A stretch of 64,000 nucleotides of DNA from Chamaea fasciata (taxonomy: Eukaryota; Chordata; Aves; Passeriformes; Sylviidae): positions 41,178,244 through 41,242,243 of the forward strand of contig JARCOQ010000002.1 of NCBI GenBank assembly GCA_029207755.1, given 5' to 3'. Under the pieces are notes generated by a model that saw nothing but the letters and a program-made list of their open reading frames with translations, had not been told where the DNA came from and did not search any database. Positions within the stretch are counted from its first letter, which is position 1. Each line of letters opens with the position of its first letter. This document shows positions 1 to 12,828 of this stretch, piece after piece. Made by a program: the position numbers and the translations under genes.

Positions 1-3000
1 CTAGCCCCATTCAGGCCCTCTACACAAACTGAATTTCATCCATTGAGCAGATTGAGGATGTTCCTATTATATTGTTAGTGTCATTGTCAGCAATGATTTA
101 TGTTTAAGAGAATGTGGACAAATGTACTCAGATTCATATGTGGTGGTATTGTCCAGAAAGTGCTTGTCACTGGTGGAAAAATATATAATTTCATTTTAAA
201 TAAGTTGCCTTTTATTCTCTACTTTAGCTTTATTAAGAGGCAATAATTACTCTGCTAGCCTAGCTCAGTATGTATTATTTCATCTTTTGTTATTAACGAC
301 TGGAATTACTATCCATGCAGTTTGGAAAGAGCTCAATATTCTTTCATTCGACAGATGGCTTACCAAAATCTGGGTAAGTCTTAGCCATGAGGAAAAAAGC
401 CTCTAAAACATTAGCTCCAGGAACAATTCATAATACAGATATCTGAATATATGATTATTTTTTAGTATTATGCTGCAGCTAGCGATAGAAGAAAAAGTCA
501 GAGCTTTTGTAATATTGTTCTCTTTACACTCCATAATGACATGGATCCATTAGGATGCAAAGAGATTTTCTGAGTGTGTGGTACTACTTTTCTAAATTAG
601 ATGCATCCTTCCATGTTCTTTGGGAGATGTAGATTTCAATTTACTTCCAAGCAAGTGGACTTGAAATAAGACCTTTCAATTCTCATACAGAAAGTCTGAC
701 CTTACTCTGAAATTTTCAATGACAGTGTAGCCTTATGCTCATTCAGGCAGATCTTTGGTACTTGGACCTCTAACATTTTTTTCACTTGGCTAAGGCTTAC
801 AGGGAGAAGTAATTTGCTTTGCTTAAAACATGGGTTGGGTATAAAACATGAATGAACTTTTCATCACAAATCTGAAATAGAAAATGGAAGGATCAAGACA
901 CTTGGAAGCTGGAAAAAACTGCATTAATTTTAACCCACACTACTGAAATAATAGAGGAGAAGGGAGCAGTTGTGAAATAGGAGAAGAAAACAGCATGTTG
1001 TCAAAGTGAAGTTGCAAGAGATGAGCATTTTCTGTATGTGTGGGAAATTATGGCTGAAAGGAAATTGAGGTGTTAGCTGAAGATCTGGGATTTTTATAAC
1101 CGGTAGTTTGAATTATTCCTGAGAGTCAGATGCAAGCCATTTTGCTCAAAATAAGTAGCCTTCCCCAGAAAGAGTCATACTGACTTGAGTTTACCACATT
1201 GAAAAACAGGATGTTTATCATTGTGGGTAAGAATTCAAGATTTGGCCTTAGCTTGGGCAAAGGCAGTCATTTTGTTCATTTCAGCACTTCTACATGGGCA
1301 CATGTTGCACTCTAAGTCTAGGTCATAGGCCTGCTAAGCCACCGCTAAAAATTATCTCCGTAGTCTTGCTTTGGATTGGTCATTTGTACCTACGAGGAAG
1401 CATTGTTGCAACATAATTATGGATTTGGAGAACTTTGTCGTCCTTCCTCTATCCTTTATTCACTTTCCTACTCCTTTTCCTCTCATTTTCTTCAGGCTGG
1501 AAGAGCTGAGGGGGGAGAAATGACAGGTGGAAGAGGATATCCCTCCTGATGCAAAGGTTCTCTCGTAAGAACCTTCCTTGCTAGTTTACCATGGTGTCCA
1601 TTTCAGTCCCAGCAGCTCTGGTTTCATTGCTGGTGGAAGGCATTCTTGGAAAAGTATTGTTCATTCACTTCTGCCTTCCTCCACATTCAGACAAATTACA
1701 AATTACAAAAAAAGTTACAAATTCTCAGGAATGTCTTCTATTTGACTGTTATCACCTTAAACAAATTTCTCATTCCAGATCTCATTTTCCTTTCTCTCTT
1801 TTTTCAAATGACAATTTCCACTATATTCAATGAGACCTTTGATGATGAAGAAATTATTTTAATCTGAAAAGGAAGGAAGATACATGTTGTTGATCACTGA
1901 TCATTGCTGTTTTGACAGTCATCCTCAAATGTAGCAAAGAAATGTCTTTCAAAAGTATTTTCTATTTTGGACAAAATTATCCTAATTAGCAAAATGGCTT
2001 TCTTTTTGTAAAAAATGCTCAGTGCCAACTATTCATGAGAACAAGAAAATATTACAACCCTTGTGGTAAGATGCGATAAATATGATTCACTGGATGTTGA
2101 ATGATTTGAAACATACCATAACATTGACTGATTAGGAAAAGACAAGAAAATAAACTCTTTTTTAACTCTTTAGCTTTTCAAAAAGCTGAACCACTGTGAC
2201 GCTATGTAAATAAAGCATGGCTAGCCTGAAGCTGAGAAATACAGCTAATTATGTGCTTTTCTAGGACAAGCCATGCTAATTTGTTCTAATGTTTACATTT
2301 CCATTTTAATGAGTTTTTCTAGCTTTCACAAAGTTTGGAGTTTTTTTCAAAAATCTAACAAAAAGCATTTTTGGTGAAGTTTGTAACAAAGGTAGACCTC
2401 TGTGATCCTGTGATTTTAACTACAGCTTTTGTAGAGGGTGTTTTTAGTAAGAATAATACCTGGAGACGTAAGGAGCATTTAATTAAGCAGCTCAGCGACA
2501 TCTGCACAACAGGACACTGATGACTGACTGAGCGCACCATTCCTGCACTGAAGGGTGTGCGCTCATATGAGTGTATGGATGCACAAAAATGAGGAAGCCA
2601 GCAGTTATTAAACCGGCAGATCAACAAGCCTTTCTGTGTATTTGTAGATTTTTGTTGGATTACTCTTCCTTGTTCCTCAATGATTAAATTATTAAAAATA
2701 TGCTTTACCTTGGGAGTTACCAAATTGAAATTCAAGTGCAGGAACAAAAATCATGAAGATATAAACTCTCAGGCATATCTGTATTACAAAGATTTCTGTG
2801 CCTGACTGGGTCTTATACGTGAACTGATTGACCAAATAATATCTACTACTTTGTACTAATGAAAACCAAACCAAATAATATGTAAGTTGAATCTCCCTTG
2901 AAATTAGGTCAACCACTAGATTCCAGGTTTGAGGGTAAAGAAAAATCACACCTGAATGGTAGCACAGAAGAATAAGAATCCCATCAAAAAGGCTGAGCTA

Positions 3001-5893
3001 GTTGAGAAAAATACAAAGAAATAGCTTCTTTGAGAGAAAGAACTGCCTTTGAGGATTGCTGATTTCTAACTGGCGGTAAAGCATTTTATAAAATACAAAA
3101 TTAATAAGCACAAAAGTAACAGTAAAGGAGGGCTGAGGGACTAACACGACTGCCAAAGAAAAATTGGTACTTTATTTCATTGACAGCTCTTCTTTCAATT
3201 CTTTTGATTAGCTTGGACACATCTTTTATTACTTTATGCGTCACCTGTTATCCCTTGGAAAAAGGCAAGTGTCACTCATAAAGTTAAGAAGTGAAGCCTA
3301 CTAAGGTAACAGATTTTTCCTTCCACAAAAAAAGATAGCAATGAAAGCAGAAAACCAACCGTTTTTCTTGGTGATTATTACCACTCCAGAATATGGTAAG
3401 TGAATGGAATATTGTATTTTTTGTATTTAGCATTTAACTTGATCTTCTTCATCAGGAGGTACAGAACATTTATGTATCTAAAGTTGTACAATTGAGTAAT
3501 TATCTAACAACCATAAACAATGGTTCAGCCAAGTGTTAATTTTCTGTACAAAAAGTTATTTTTAGGAGACTGAATATTTGCTATACTAGGAAGCTAAATG
3601 TCGTCAATTACTCTCATTATAAGGTTTGATGAAAATAAAGCTTTATGAGATTTTTTGCGTATCTAACTTCGACTGCAGTTATTAGTATGACTTTTGAATT
3701 CATCATTCATTTTTCTGGCATTCATAAATGTTCCCTGTCGTATGCTTGCAGTTCCCCGATATATATTTATACTTGTATTTATACTTGCACACACACACAT
3801 TATTTGGGTCCCTTAAGTGTCCACCTCTTTGCAGTAAAGAGGCAAAATACACAGACAAAGGAAGTTATATGAGGAAAAAGGTATTCAATCCTTCATTTTC
3901 CTTCTCAGTTCCTGACAATGCTACTGAGAGAAAACCCCTTATGAACAGGAAACACTGTAAAAATAAAGAGCAGAAGAAAGAATTCTTCAGTGCGTACAGA
4001 TCTCTTTGGTTTCACCTACATCAGTGGGGGCATTGCAGTTTCACATCAAAGTTCAAAAGCAACTGCTCTGGGGACCCTGCAATGTCAGTCATAATGATAT
4101 GTTTGCAAATTACTATCTTGAACAGGTTACAGATTGAATAAAAATAATAAAAATGTGGAGTTGTGTGTTGACCCTCCTATTACACACACCTGCCAATCCA
4201 CACTAACCATAAATAGTTGTAGTAAGTGACATTTTAATGAACTTTAACAAATAACTATTTGATAAGAACCCTAGGTAGCTGGCTTGCCTACAAGGCCACT
4301 TTTAAGGACAATTTGTGAATAAAAAACAATGCAAACTGCTTGATTCTTACTTTAATGTTAATTTCATAATGATCACAGGATCACTTCATGTGCTAAAAAA
4401 AATTTCTCTTTGGAAACACCATTTAATTTTCTTTTTAAATACTTCATTTAGGGATTGGTCTCTAAAAGCTATGAAATCCTCAAGTATGTGTTACACCTTG
4501 GAACTTAGTCTACATGTAAATGTTCTTTTTTGGGATTGTGTAATTCTGGTGGAATGAGAGGTATCAACTGGGCAACTGGGTAATTGTTAACTGTCTACTA
4601 CAGCTCCCAGACCAGACACTACCATCTCCTCTAATCCACATATGTTTGATTGTGTGAGTGCTCGCTACACCACTCTAAAATAAAACATAATAAATTTAGT
4701 GGCTTATAGACGAGCCTTTTGCACTTTGGAAAGATGCACTGAGTTCATTCTCTGGCCCAGGAGAAAAGCAGTAAGGCATGATGTGATAAGAATAGACACC
4801 TTTTCATTCAAAAGAGAGTGGCTTTATCCAGAGTGCCTCCAGAATTATCCCTGTCCCAATTACTGCTCCCTGAACCCTAAGTGGGTGTTCTCCATGGTGG
4901 TCTGATGTCTGCCCAAAACCACGGCAGAGAGAATGCCAGCAATAAATCATTACAGACAGCCCCAGGACAGTGCTTACAGACCTGAGTTCTGGCCCTATTT
5001 AATTTACTAATCCCATAAAACAAGGCAGCTGAAGCTAGGAGCCAGTTCCAGCGCCAGGACTACTGTGGGGGCAAATGGGGTGGGTGGAGCAGAAAGTTCC
5101 TCCTTTATTAGGGAACACTCCTTTCCCTCATCTGGAATCAAAGGCCCAGATCCTCACCTCTTCTCAGTTTCCCTTTACAGTGGAGAATGCAAATGATGGC
5201 TGCTTGCTGCTGCCCCAGACAGCTCAAACAGGACAAACTGCTGTAGCTACAGATGTCATTCTCATTGAAGATCAATCGACAGAGATTTCTTTAGTAAGAT
5301 TTTATATAAAGATATCGCTTTGTTTTGAACTAAATTGTTTGAAGATTTAGGAAAAAGTACATTGCTGCACTTAAAAATAAAAAAGAAGAAAAGAGAGAAA
5401 AAGATAGCCAGCTACAAGGGGTGGGGGGGAGGAACTACTACATTTTCACAATCAAGTGTACAAAATAAGGAAATGTCTGAAATAAAGCTGCCTGTAATTT
5501 TATTTTTTATGTTTAATTATAGGAATACCAAGAAATATTTATAATTTCATTACTTACAATGTTCCAGGGATGTGAAAGAACAAACTTGCAATAATGTTCC
5601 TTCAACAGACATATTACCTCATTTCAATAGTAATGCAAAGCATTAGTACAGCAGCTTAAATGACAAATGCATATTAACTGTGTGCAGGAAGGTTTCATAT
5701 TGTCTTCAATTTTGGCACAACAATTTCACGTTTGATTTTGACACTTGAAACTTGGTTTTGGAAGTAGCTAAATGTCTTACCTTTTAGAGAAGTTGGTATG
5801 TGTAAATTTACACCTGTTTATTCCTACTTTCAGAATGAAGGAATTAAACCCTGATGTCATCTCCAGGGAAAATGCATAAATGACAATGCCATT
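1..5893. other. AT-rich non-coding stretch, no gene recognised
   Basis: I see no repeat family, RNA gene or convincing exon here. The longest open frame (3728-4141, plus, 137 codons) has no recognisable motif, is rich in Tyr, Leu and Ser as AT-rich noise tends to be, and passes through a short CA repeat near 3788. A small inverted repeat (9-bp arms, 2529-2537 and 2557-2565, 19-nt spacer) and a GC-richer patch near 5040-5230 are the only local structures I noticed. Old decayed repeats may be hidden here. Confidence 0.6.
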
Positions 5894-5968
5894 ATCACAG
5901 AATCATAGAATCATAGGATGATGGAATCATGGAATCATAGAATTGTAGAATCACAGAATCAATCATAG
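5894..5968. repeat. CR1 octamer tail repeat, (AATCATAG)-like
   Basis: About eight imperfect copies of an 8-bp unit (AATCATAG and variants such as GATGATGG, AATCATGG, AATTGTAG) sit at the 3' end of the minus-strand CR1. CR1 ends in a short octamer repeat rather than poly(A), and this is a locally expanded example. Confidence 0.85.
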
Positions 5969-6385
5969 TGGTGTAGGTTGAAAGGGATCTGAAAAACCAT
6001 CTTGTCCCAACTGCTCCTGCTGTGGGCAGGGAGATCTTCCACTAGACCAGGTTCAGGCTCTCAAAGTCCCATCCAACCTGCCCTTGAACACTTGCAAGAA
6101 TGGAGCATACACAACTTCTCCGAGCAACACCTTCCAGTGCCTCACCACTCTCATTTTAAAGAATATTTTCCTAACATCTAATCTAAACCTATTCTCTTTC
6201 AGTTTGTACCCATTCCCCCATGTCCTGTCACTACATGCCCTTAAAAATAGTCTCTCTCAGTTTTTTTATTGTAGGCTCCTTTCAGGCACTGGAAGTCTAC
6301 AATTATGTCACCACGAAGCCTTCTCTTCTCCAGGCTGAAAAATCCCAATACTCTTAGCATTTTGTCATAGGAGAGCAGATCTATT
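5894..6385 (-). mobile_element. CR1 LINE, 3' end, antisense to the plus strand
   Basis: CR1 is a non-LTR retrotransposon of birds and reptiles that inserts by target-primed reverse transcription and usually leaves 5'-truncated copies. Read on the plus strand, the block opens with the octamer tail, then the sequence beginning GTAGGTTGAAAGGGATCTG, then a stretch about a flagged phrase ACTAGACCAGGTTCAGGCTC, and then the antisense end of ORF2 (CTTCTCTTCTCCAGGCTGAA near 6322). That order is diagnostic of a minus-strand CR1 3' end. It is truncated at about 6385, so only the last ~0.5 kb is present, and it cannot encode a working reverse transcriptase. Divergence from the remembered consensus is moderate. 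Confidence 0.93.
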
Positions 6386-7689
6386 CTTCTAAATAAACAC
6401 AAATTATTAAAGTGGGTAAAATTCTGTTACTTCAGATTTTGACATAAGCCATAGATAAATATTGTTATCGGTTTAAGCCCTGAATGGGGTCATACCTTAC
6501 ATAAATCACAAAGAAGGACGACACATCTTCATGTCCTCCAGTCAAAGGTTAGTCTTGCTGTGATTTGTGCACTAGCTTTCTTTGTTCCATGTGCAATTGG
6601 TAAAAGATATTATAGCAGGACCCATGTCTTTTTCAGTTCCAGCCACCTTCATAAGGAGCATTCTGTGAGCAGAAATATGCTGAATTCTGCAGTATGCTAA
6701 ATTCACTTAGCACATTTTGAAATATTTTCTTGCATTGCCAGTGGTATATTTTTTAAAAGGACAATTTGTTATCTAGATTTGTACTCTGCTTTTATTTAAT
6801 TTAAATTTCTTGTTGAGAAACAAAAATTTTCTTGATTTTTTTCCATCTCTCTGAGTGATTCTGGCTGATAAATTGAAAGTTCTACCAGTCAAAAATTACT
6901 TCACTTTCTCCAGCAAGATACTACAGAACACTCTCTGACAAGAAGGTAAATTATTTACATTATTCTAATTCCATCAGTCTTTATATATGGGCTAAAACAA
7001 CATTATGTTTAATTAATAAAATTCTTAAAGAAGGCCATCAGACCATTAAAGAACATAAACTATTTATAAGGGAAAAAATAACAAATTACTGTTTTTCAGC
7101 ATAAACATTTCCAGCTGTCAGGCTTTGTGTTTGAAAAGACATCACTCGGGAGGAACTAAATTTGGAGGTAAAACAAGTCCAAAACTGTCTTCTCAGACTC
7201 CAGATTATTCCAGTCAGGTGTTGCCAGCAAAACCCAGTAAAAACAGAACTCCTTAACACCAGAGTAGTATTAAGAAGGAGGTATTCATTATTCAGCTGGA
7301 TGCACATGGGGGTATCTCCTCCAAAAGATCATGCATACTATGTACAGGAAAAGCTTCTGTTTAAATACTGTATTTTATATACATATTTTATATACATATG
7401 TATTTTTTCCAAAGAAAACACACATATAATACAATTTCCTCAAAGTCACTGGCATGTGTTCCTTCCCATCAGCACATGCGTTCTTCTGTCTCAGGGGTCT
7501 CTTTGGTGGTCCCGGGTGATCGGTGACCCCAAAGTCACACTTTACTGCTTGGTGAACTGGTCTGGTTACTCCGGATATTCTTCTTGGTTGATGTTTAAGG
7601 TGATGGTAAAAACCAGGCAACATGTAGTTCCGTATGCTAGAGGGTTTTGAAGAATAAGCATTGTATTAACCCCCCTGGTGTGCAAAGTG
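6386..7689. other. Non-coding stretch, no gene recognised
   Basis: AT-rich sequence with no recognised family. A plus-strand open frame of 162 codons (7162-7650) and overlapping minus-strand frames occur in a locally GC-richer patch (7440-7650) just before the LTR piece. They have no recognisable domain and overlap each other on opposite strands, so I treat them as chance or as unrecognised LTR-proximal sequence. Confidence 0.5.
7371..7396. repeat. 13-bp tandem duplication
   Basis: The unit TATTTTATATACA occurs twice, back to back and without mismatch. It looks like a replication-slippage duplication. Confidence 0.9.
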
Positions 7690-8178
7690 ATTCACCTGCA
7701 GGCCCTGGAGGGCCCAACACTACCGCAAACAGACACATCCTGAAGGAAGCTGAAGTGCATTGGAGCTCCATGCTGGAACAGGCTCCTGCCAGCACCTGCA
7801 GCCTGTGGAGAGAAGTCCACAGAGAACCAGGTTTCTGGTCTGAGCTGTGACACATGGGACACTCATACTAAAGAAATTCATTCCCAAAGGACTGTATACC
7901 ATGGAAAGGCCCTATCTGGACAAGGAAGGCATGGTAGAGAAAAGTGTCATGGTCTGACGACAACACCCATTCCACATTGCTCTGTGCTTACTCTGTTGTT
8001 AATTGGAAACAAATTAAAATAATCTTCTGTGAGCTGATGTTTTTTTGCCTGCAAGGATGACTGGTGAGTGATATTCCTGTCCTTGTCTCAACCAATGACC
8101 TTTCCATCTTCTCTGTGTCCTGGAGAGAAGTAGTGAGAGAGCATCTGCGTGGCAGCCAGACAAGGTTAACCTAACACA
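7690..8178 (+). mobile_element. Avian endogenous retrovirus LTR, 3' portion
   Basis: Several phrases follow, in order, an LTR type I recognise from bird genomes. These are repeated GGAGC-type blocks with TGAAGGA phrases (7735-7790), CTGACGACAACACCCATTCC near 7956, an A-rich polyadenylation-like stretch (8007-8019), GACTGGTGAGTGATATTCC at 8059-8077, a run near 8080-8130 resembling the downstream R/U5 part, and the terminal ACCTAACACA ending at 8178. The final CA fits the canonical LTR end. No gag, pol or env remains beside it, so it is probably a solo or broken LTR. The upstream boundary is uncertain and may lie before 7690. Confidence 0.7.
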
Positions 8179-9139
8179 CTTGTCCTTATGGTATCATCTT
8201 TTTCTTGGTAATGCCCCTAGGATGAATGGAAGCAATTTCAAAAGCTTAAGGTTTTCAATTATCCATGACAATATGTGCAGAAGTTTCTTAACTGATTTTT
8301 AATTGTTCAACAGTAATTTTCCCTACTGCTTGTCCCAAAATCCTTAGTCATTCTTGAAATCTGGACTGATGTGTTGTCCCAGAAACTGTTTTGTTTCCAT
8401 AACTGAGAAGGTGACATTGTGATTAGGAGAAGTAACAGGTCAGCAATGACATCAGCAGTCAAGACCCCATATATTGAAGTGTTTGCAGTGGTACATGATA
8501 AAAGCTGACAGTATTACTCCTGTCTCAGAGGCAGAAATCAGTTGCCAAATACAGCAGAGATTTTTAATATTGTTATTTGTTCTGTTTCATAGCCAGAAAT
8601 CTGTCCTTTTTTTCAACTTCTTAACTGCTTTTCCATTAAATGAATGGATATGCTCTCTGTGCTGCAGTGTTTCCCAGCCATGTCCTGAGCTAAAAACAGT
8701 ATGGACAATATTGCTTACTATGGCAGAACCATAGCCTGACATTTTGATTTAAAATCTTGCATTTGTGAGTTGCTTTTCATGATCCTATCTTAGATAACGT
8801 CTTCAATTTCCCTAGTCTAATGTGTGGATGCATTTCTAATGGTTTATCCTTAGCTGCTGAGGTGTGTGACTGTCCTACACTAGTGTGAAAGGAATGGTTA
8901 ACAATGCTTTCTAATAGACTTAAAGCAATGGGTTTAGACTGCTGCCAGGACCCACTGTGAGGCTGTACACAGGTAGGCACTGCTGTGAGTACTGTGAGGC
9001 TTCTCTGGTGCTTGAGCTGCGAGGGCACCATGCATGTGACAGATGCAAAAATGTTTTGCCCAGGCATGGTGGAAGTTGGTAATGTGGAAAGCTCCTGGGA
9101 GCAGATTTCAGGAATCGTCTTAAATGGTCCTTTAGGGCA
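8179..9139. other. Non-coding stretch, no gene recognised
   Basis: No repeat family or exon is recognised. The 128-codon minus-strand frame at 8777-9163 runs into the CR1 tail and is not supported. The segment from about 8980 to 9139 may be part of the element whose CR1-like 3' end follows, but I could not align it. Confidence 0.5.
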
Positions 9140-9200
9140 AATCTTGGACCTTGATGATCTCAAAGGTCTTTTCCAACCTAGTTAATCCTGTGATTCTGTG
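9140..9200 (+). mobile_element. CR1 3' terminal fragment
   Basis: The phrase GATGATCTCAAAGGTCTTTT, then CCAACCTAG, and a tail with CCTGTGATTCTGTG match the last ~60 bp of sense-orientation CR1, including the ATTCTGTG octamer tail. The fragment is short and heavily 5'-truncated, or its upstream part has decayed. It ends 22 bp before a long TA repeat. Confidence 0.8.
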
Positions 9201-9219
9201 AAGTCACTTCTTAAACTCT

Positions 9220-9222
<3 letters not shown>

Positions 9223-9281
<59 letters not shown>

Positions 9282-9284
9282 AGG

Positions 9285-9318
<34 letters not shown>
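9223..9318. repeat. Compound (TA)27 / (AT)16 microsatellite
   Basis: Perfect (TA)27 at 9223-9276 is followed by a 10-bp interruption (AAATAAGGAA) and perfect (AT)16 at 9287-9318. It is capable of cruciform extrusion. It also creates a spurious Tyr-Ile open frame at 9198-9416. Confidence 0.97.
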
Positions 9319-9323
<5 letters not shown>

Positions 9324-9324
9324 A

Positions 9325-11907
9325 AGGAAATTATTTCATTAGTGTATGCAACTCTATCCAAAAAAGTTAATTGTATTTGTGAGGAATGTGTTCATGATCC
9401 CACTCAGTTATATTAGAGACCATTATGCAACTAACAACCTCATATTTTTTACCAAAAGATGTAGTGTTCATCATAAATAGACAAGACCTCATTTGCAAGG
9501 TGCCTCAATCATTATAGAAAATGTAGTAATGCCTTCCAGGTGGCAATTTCGCATCTAACAGCTCAAATAAATTCACCTTACTAATTTAACTTTCTAAAAT
9601 CTCCCCAACACTACCAAGCCTGATTTATTCATTGCTTCTATTACAGAGGAAAAGCAAAAAAACCCTAGTAAACTCTGCTTTCATTGGGACCTAAGCAAAG
9701 CTTTTTAGAAGCTGACAGTTCAGATGAAAACCTCTCAGGAGGTCAGGACCCCTTCCCAGTCTTGTGGATCGAGTGGTCAGGATAAACTCAAATTTCATGG
9801 CAGATACAACAGTCTGTTCCCAAAGGCCTGGTTTGATAATAACTCCTGCTCTTCCATAATGCTCTGGAGAGCTTTCCTATCACTTCAGTTGGGAAGGAAC
9901 CATAAGGCATACACAAAATAAATGCCATCTTAATTGCTCTGGAAAAAAGGAATTTGAAAAAAACATGTTGTGTTTATCTCTTTTTATCCACTAAATATAA
10001 TTTAACAAGCCCCCATCCTGCCACACCTGCAGTTAATAGATTTTGGTACAGTTTCTCACTTGCTTCAGTCAAGCTTCTGTAACTTATTTTACCATCTGTT
10101 AAAGCAAAAAACTAAGTACCTGCTATTCCACAAAATAACATCAATATTGTAAACACTGTGAGAAAAAATTGAGGCCTTGATATTAAAACCAATGCAAGAA
10201 CCCATGAAGGTTTTTGGGGTTGTTTTCTTATTTGTTTGGGGTTTTTGGTGGGTTTTTTGTTTGTTTGTTTATTTTTTGATTTTTGGTGTTTTGCTGTTAT
10301 TGTTGTTGTTTTGGTTTTTTGTTTGTTTGTTTGTTTTTTGCTAATACATTAAGTGTCTTGGCTAACTCACTTTTTATGTAAGAACTAGAACTCAGCAAAT
10401 TGATATAGCCACTATGACCTGGAAAATAACTTGTTATCAAAATGAAATCTTTTTCTAACAAAAAGAAATGATGAGAACAACAGATGCAGCTTTTTCTAGT
10501 TTGGATGAAAATTGCCAGAAAGAGGACACAAATGAAGAAAGAAAGGAATCTAATAACAGTTTGAAAGGTTATGATGGGATACACCAATAGAAAAACAGTT
10601 ACTCTAAAGAAACTGATGTGGGGAAAGATACCAGAGAGCAAAATTGGTATTGAATTTCCAAACACTCACTACTTAATATGGACATGAAAGTCAACATACA
10701 GCTCCTTCCATTCAAATTCTGGTGTATCTCATTTAGCAAAAGACAATAATAAAACTTTTTTTGAATATGAAAGGGCTAAGAATTTTCTTTCTTTTGCTTT
10801 TAAATAAATTTCTGGCTGTAGAAGTAAACTTGTTTTCACACATACAATGTGATATGTATGAAAATAAAAACGTATTCTCATGAAATGTTAAAAAATATTT
10901 AAGCGGTTAGTGCAATAAGAAAATACTATAAAAGAGTCTGCTATTCACAAGGATTTACTCCTCTCTTAAAAAAACAGGTGTCTTGTATGAAATTATCATA
11001 CCTTAAACTATGCTAAATTATATCATTGTTATAATACCATTGTTATATACCATTCATAATTCAGCTTCATTTCACTAATGTCAAACAATAGTGTAGGGTA
11101 GTCAAGACCTAGTGGAAAGGAGGAAATATTTAGGTTAAAAAAAAATTGTAATTTCTGACTAGAAAATCCAATAGCACTGTCTAGTTATCATCTCCAGCTG
11201 CACAAAATTCATAATGACTGGCAAATGTGATGTCAAGCAAAAAATCAATATCAGTGAAAATTACATTTTTACCTATTCCTTCTCTCATCTCTTTACTTGT
11301 ATTCCTTGGTTAGTGTTACTGTTGCTGAATGCACATAAATATTCACCAAGAGAAGCCCCTCTTAATGTCATGAAAAACACTTATTTCCAAAGGACACTGA
11401 TTTTTTTTTTTTAACTCTGTAGCTCAAAGAAGTGAAAGTATGTGCCAGGTTCATTTTAATCATTTTAGCCATGACACCAGGCACGGACAGGTTTGATTAT
11501 TTTCAAATTTACTATTGACAGTTCTTTTTGATGTTGGGGGACTGTGGATATACAGATTCATACTGTATATGAGGTTTACTGTGGTGAATTCATGCTAGTG
11601 CTCTGAAATACTGTATGAAGTTCATAAAACCTGCATTTTAAAATTTTGTGACACAACACTACTAAAGTTTTCAGGATCAAAATTGTTTTAACACTGAACC
11701 TATGAAAAGAGAGTAGGATGTTCTTATTGGTTATAGGATCAGGAAAAATTAAACAAATTCCAGGTATCTTTATACATTTAGGAGATATTTAATACCTTTA
11801 GCAACACCTTCTACATGAGTTGCACCATTTATAAGGAGATGAATTATATGGAAGCCATTGGACTGTAGGTGCACATAAGACTTTGTAGGACATGGCTTTC
11901 TTTATGC
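9325..11907. other. AT-rich non-coding stretch
   Basis: No gene, RNA or recognised element. It contains the T/G low-complexity tract annotated separately. A 122-codon minus-strand frame (10297-10665) begins after that tract and is dominated by Phe, Ile, Leu and Ser, with no recognised domain. Confidence 0.55.
10205..10340. repeat. T/G-rich low-complexity tract
   Basis: The plus strand here is almost entirely T and G, in irregular GTTTGTTT and GGGTTTTT units, with only a few other bases. A similar shorter tract lies at 35919-35962. Such strand-asymmetric tracts are common in bird genomes, and I see no function. Confidence 0.85.
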
Positions 11908-12540
11908 TTCTTCATGGTTTATGTCAGGGTTTATTCTTGTCTGACAAACAGCCCACACAGCTGTTGCTCATTTCCTGCCCCTCTCCAACAGCAATAGCAT
12001 CAGAGAGAGAATCAGAAGGGTAAAATTGAGGAAACTTGTGGGTTCAGATAAAGACAGTTTAATAGCTAAAGGAAAAGCTATGCACATAAGCAAACAACAC
12101 AAGGAATTGATTTCATTCTTCCCTCCCTATGGTGAGGCAGGTGTACGGCCATTCCCAGGAAAGCAGGGCTCCGTCACATGTAATGGTGCCTAGGGAAGAC
12201 AAACACCGTCCATGCAAACATTCCCCTTTCTTTTCCTTCATTCAGCTTTTTATCCTAAACATATCCAGACACCATAAGGTCTGAAATGTCCCTTTGGTCA
12301 CTTGGGGTCAGCTGTCCCAGCTGTGTCCCCTTCCAGCTCCTTGTACAACCCCAGCCCACTCGCTGGTGGGGTGGGGTGAGAGGCTGGAAAAACCCTGGCT
12401 CTGTGTAACTAAAAGGCCTGCTCATCAGTGACTAAGACTTTCCTGTCTTCCCAACATGGTTTCCAGCATGAATCCAAAACACAGCCCCATATCACCTACT
12501 ATGAGGAAAATTAACTCTTACCCTAGCCAAAACCACCACA
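11908..12540 (-). mobile_element. Near-complete solo LTR of an avian ERVL-like element
   Basis: On the minus strand the element starts at 12540 with TGTGGTGGTTTTGGCTAGGG, followed by AGAGTTAATTTTC. This is a diverged form of a very common bird LTR start. It then has the expected conserved block near 12300-12370 (plus strand CTTGGGGTCAGCTGTCCCAG) and a promoter-like GGATAAAAAGC (12246-12256 read on the minus strand). It ends at a diverged CATGGTTTATG near 11912, against the usual TGTCATGGTTTAA. Length is about 630 bp. No internal retroviral sequence flanks it, so I call it a solo LTR left by recombination between two LTRs. The low-numbered boundary is accurate to perhaps 10 bp. Confidence 0.8.
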
Positions 12541-12828
12541 AATCAGGAGCAAGTTTTTCGTATGTGACTGTGCAGCCTCTTTAGCATTTGGGGAAAAAAA
12601 AATCCCACAAGTTCAATTAATTGTTAGAAACATGCACTAAATCCCACAAGAATGGATTATCTGTAGTTGCCAAATGTTGAAAAAAAAATGCAAAATGAGA
12701 CAATTCTACATTTCTAGCTAATGCTTTTATCCATTTATGCTTAATTACTGATCCATGGCAAGAGAAGAAATTATTTCATTTCTGTGAGTCTTCTTTTGAC
12801 TTTGGCAATATTCCTTAGAGGATTCTAT

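Noticed and set aside
2529..2565. 9-bp inverted repeat as a regulatory hairpin
   Set aside because: Short arms with a 19-nt spacer are expected by chance in a window of this size.
7162..7650. 162-codon plus-strand open frame as a gene
   Set aside because: No recognisable domain, overlapped by minus-strand frames of similar quality, and next to an LTR fragment.
9198..9416. Repetitive Tyr-Ile protein
   Set aside because: It is only the translation of the (TA)n microsatellite.
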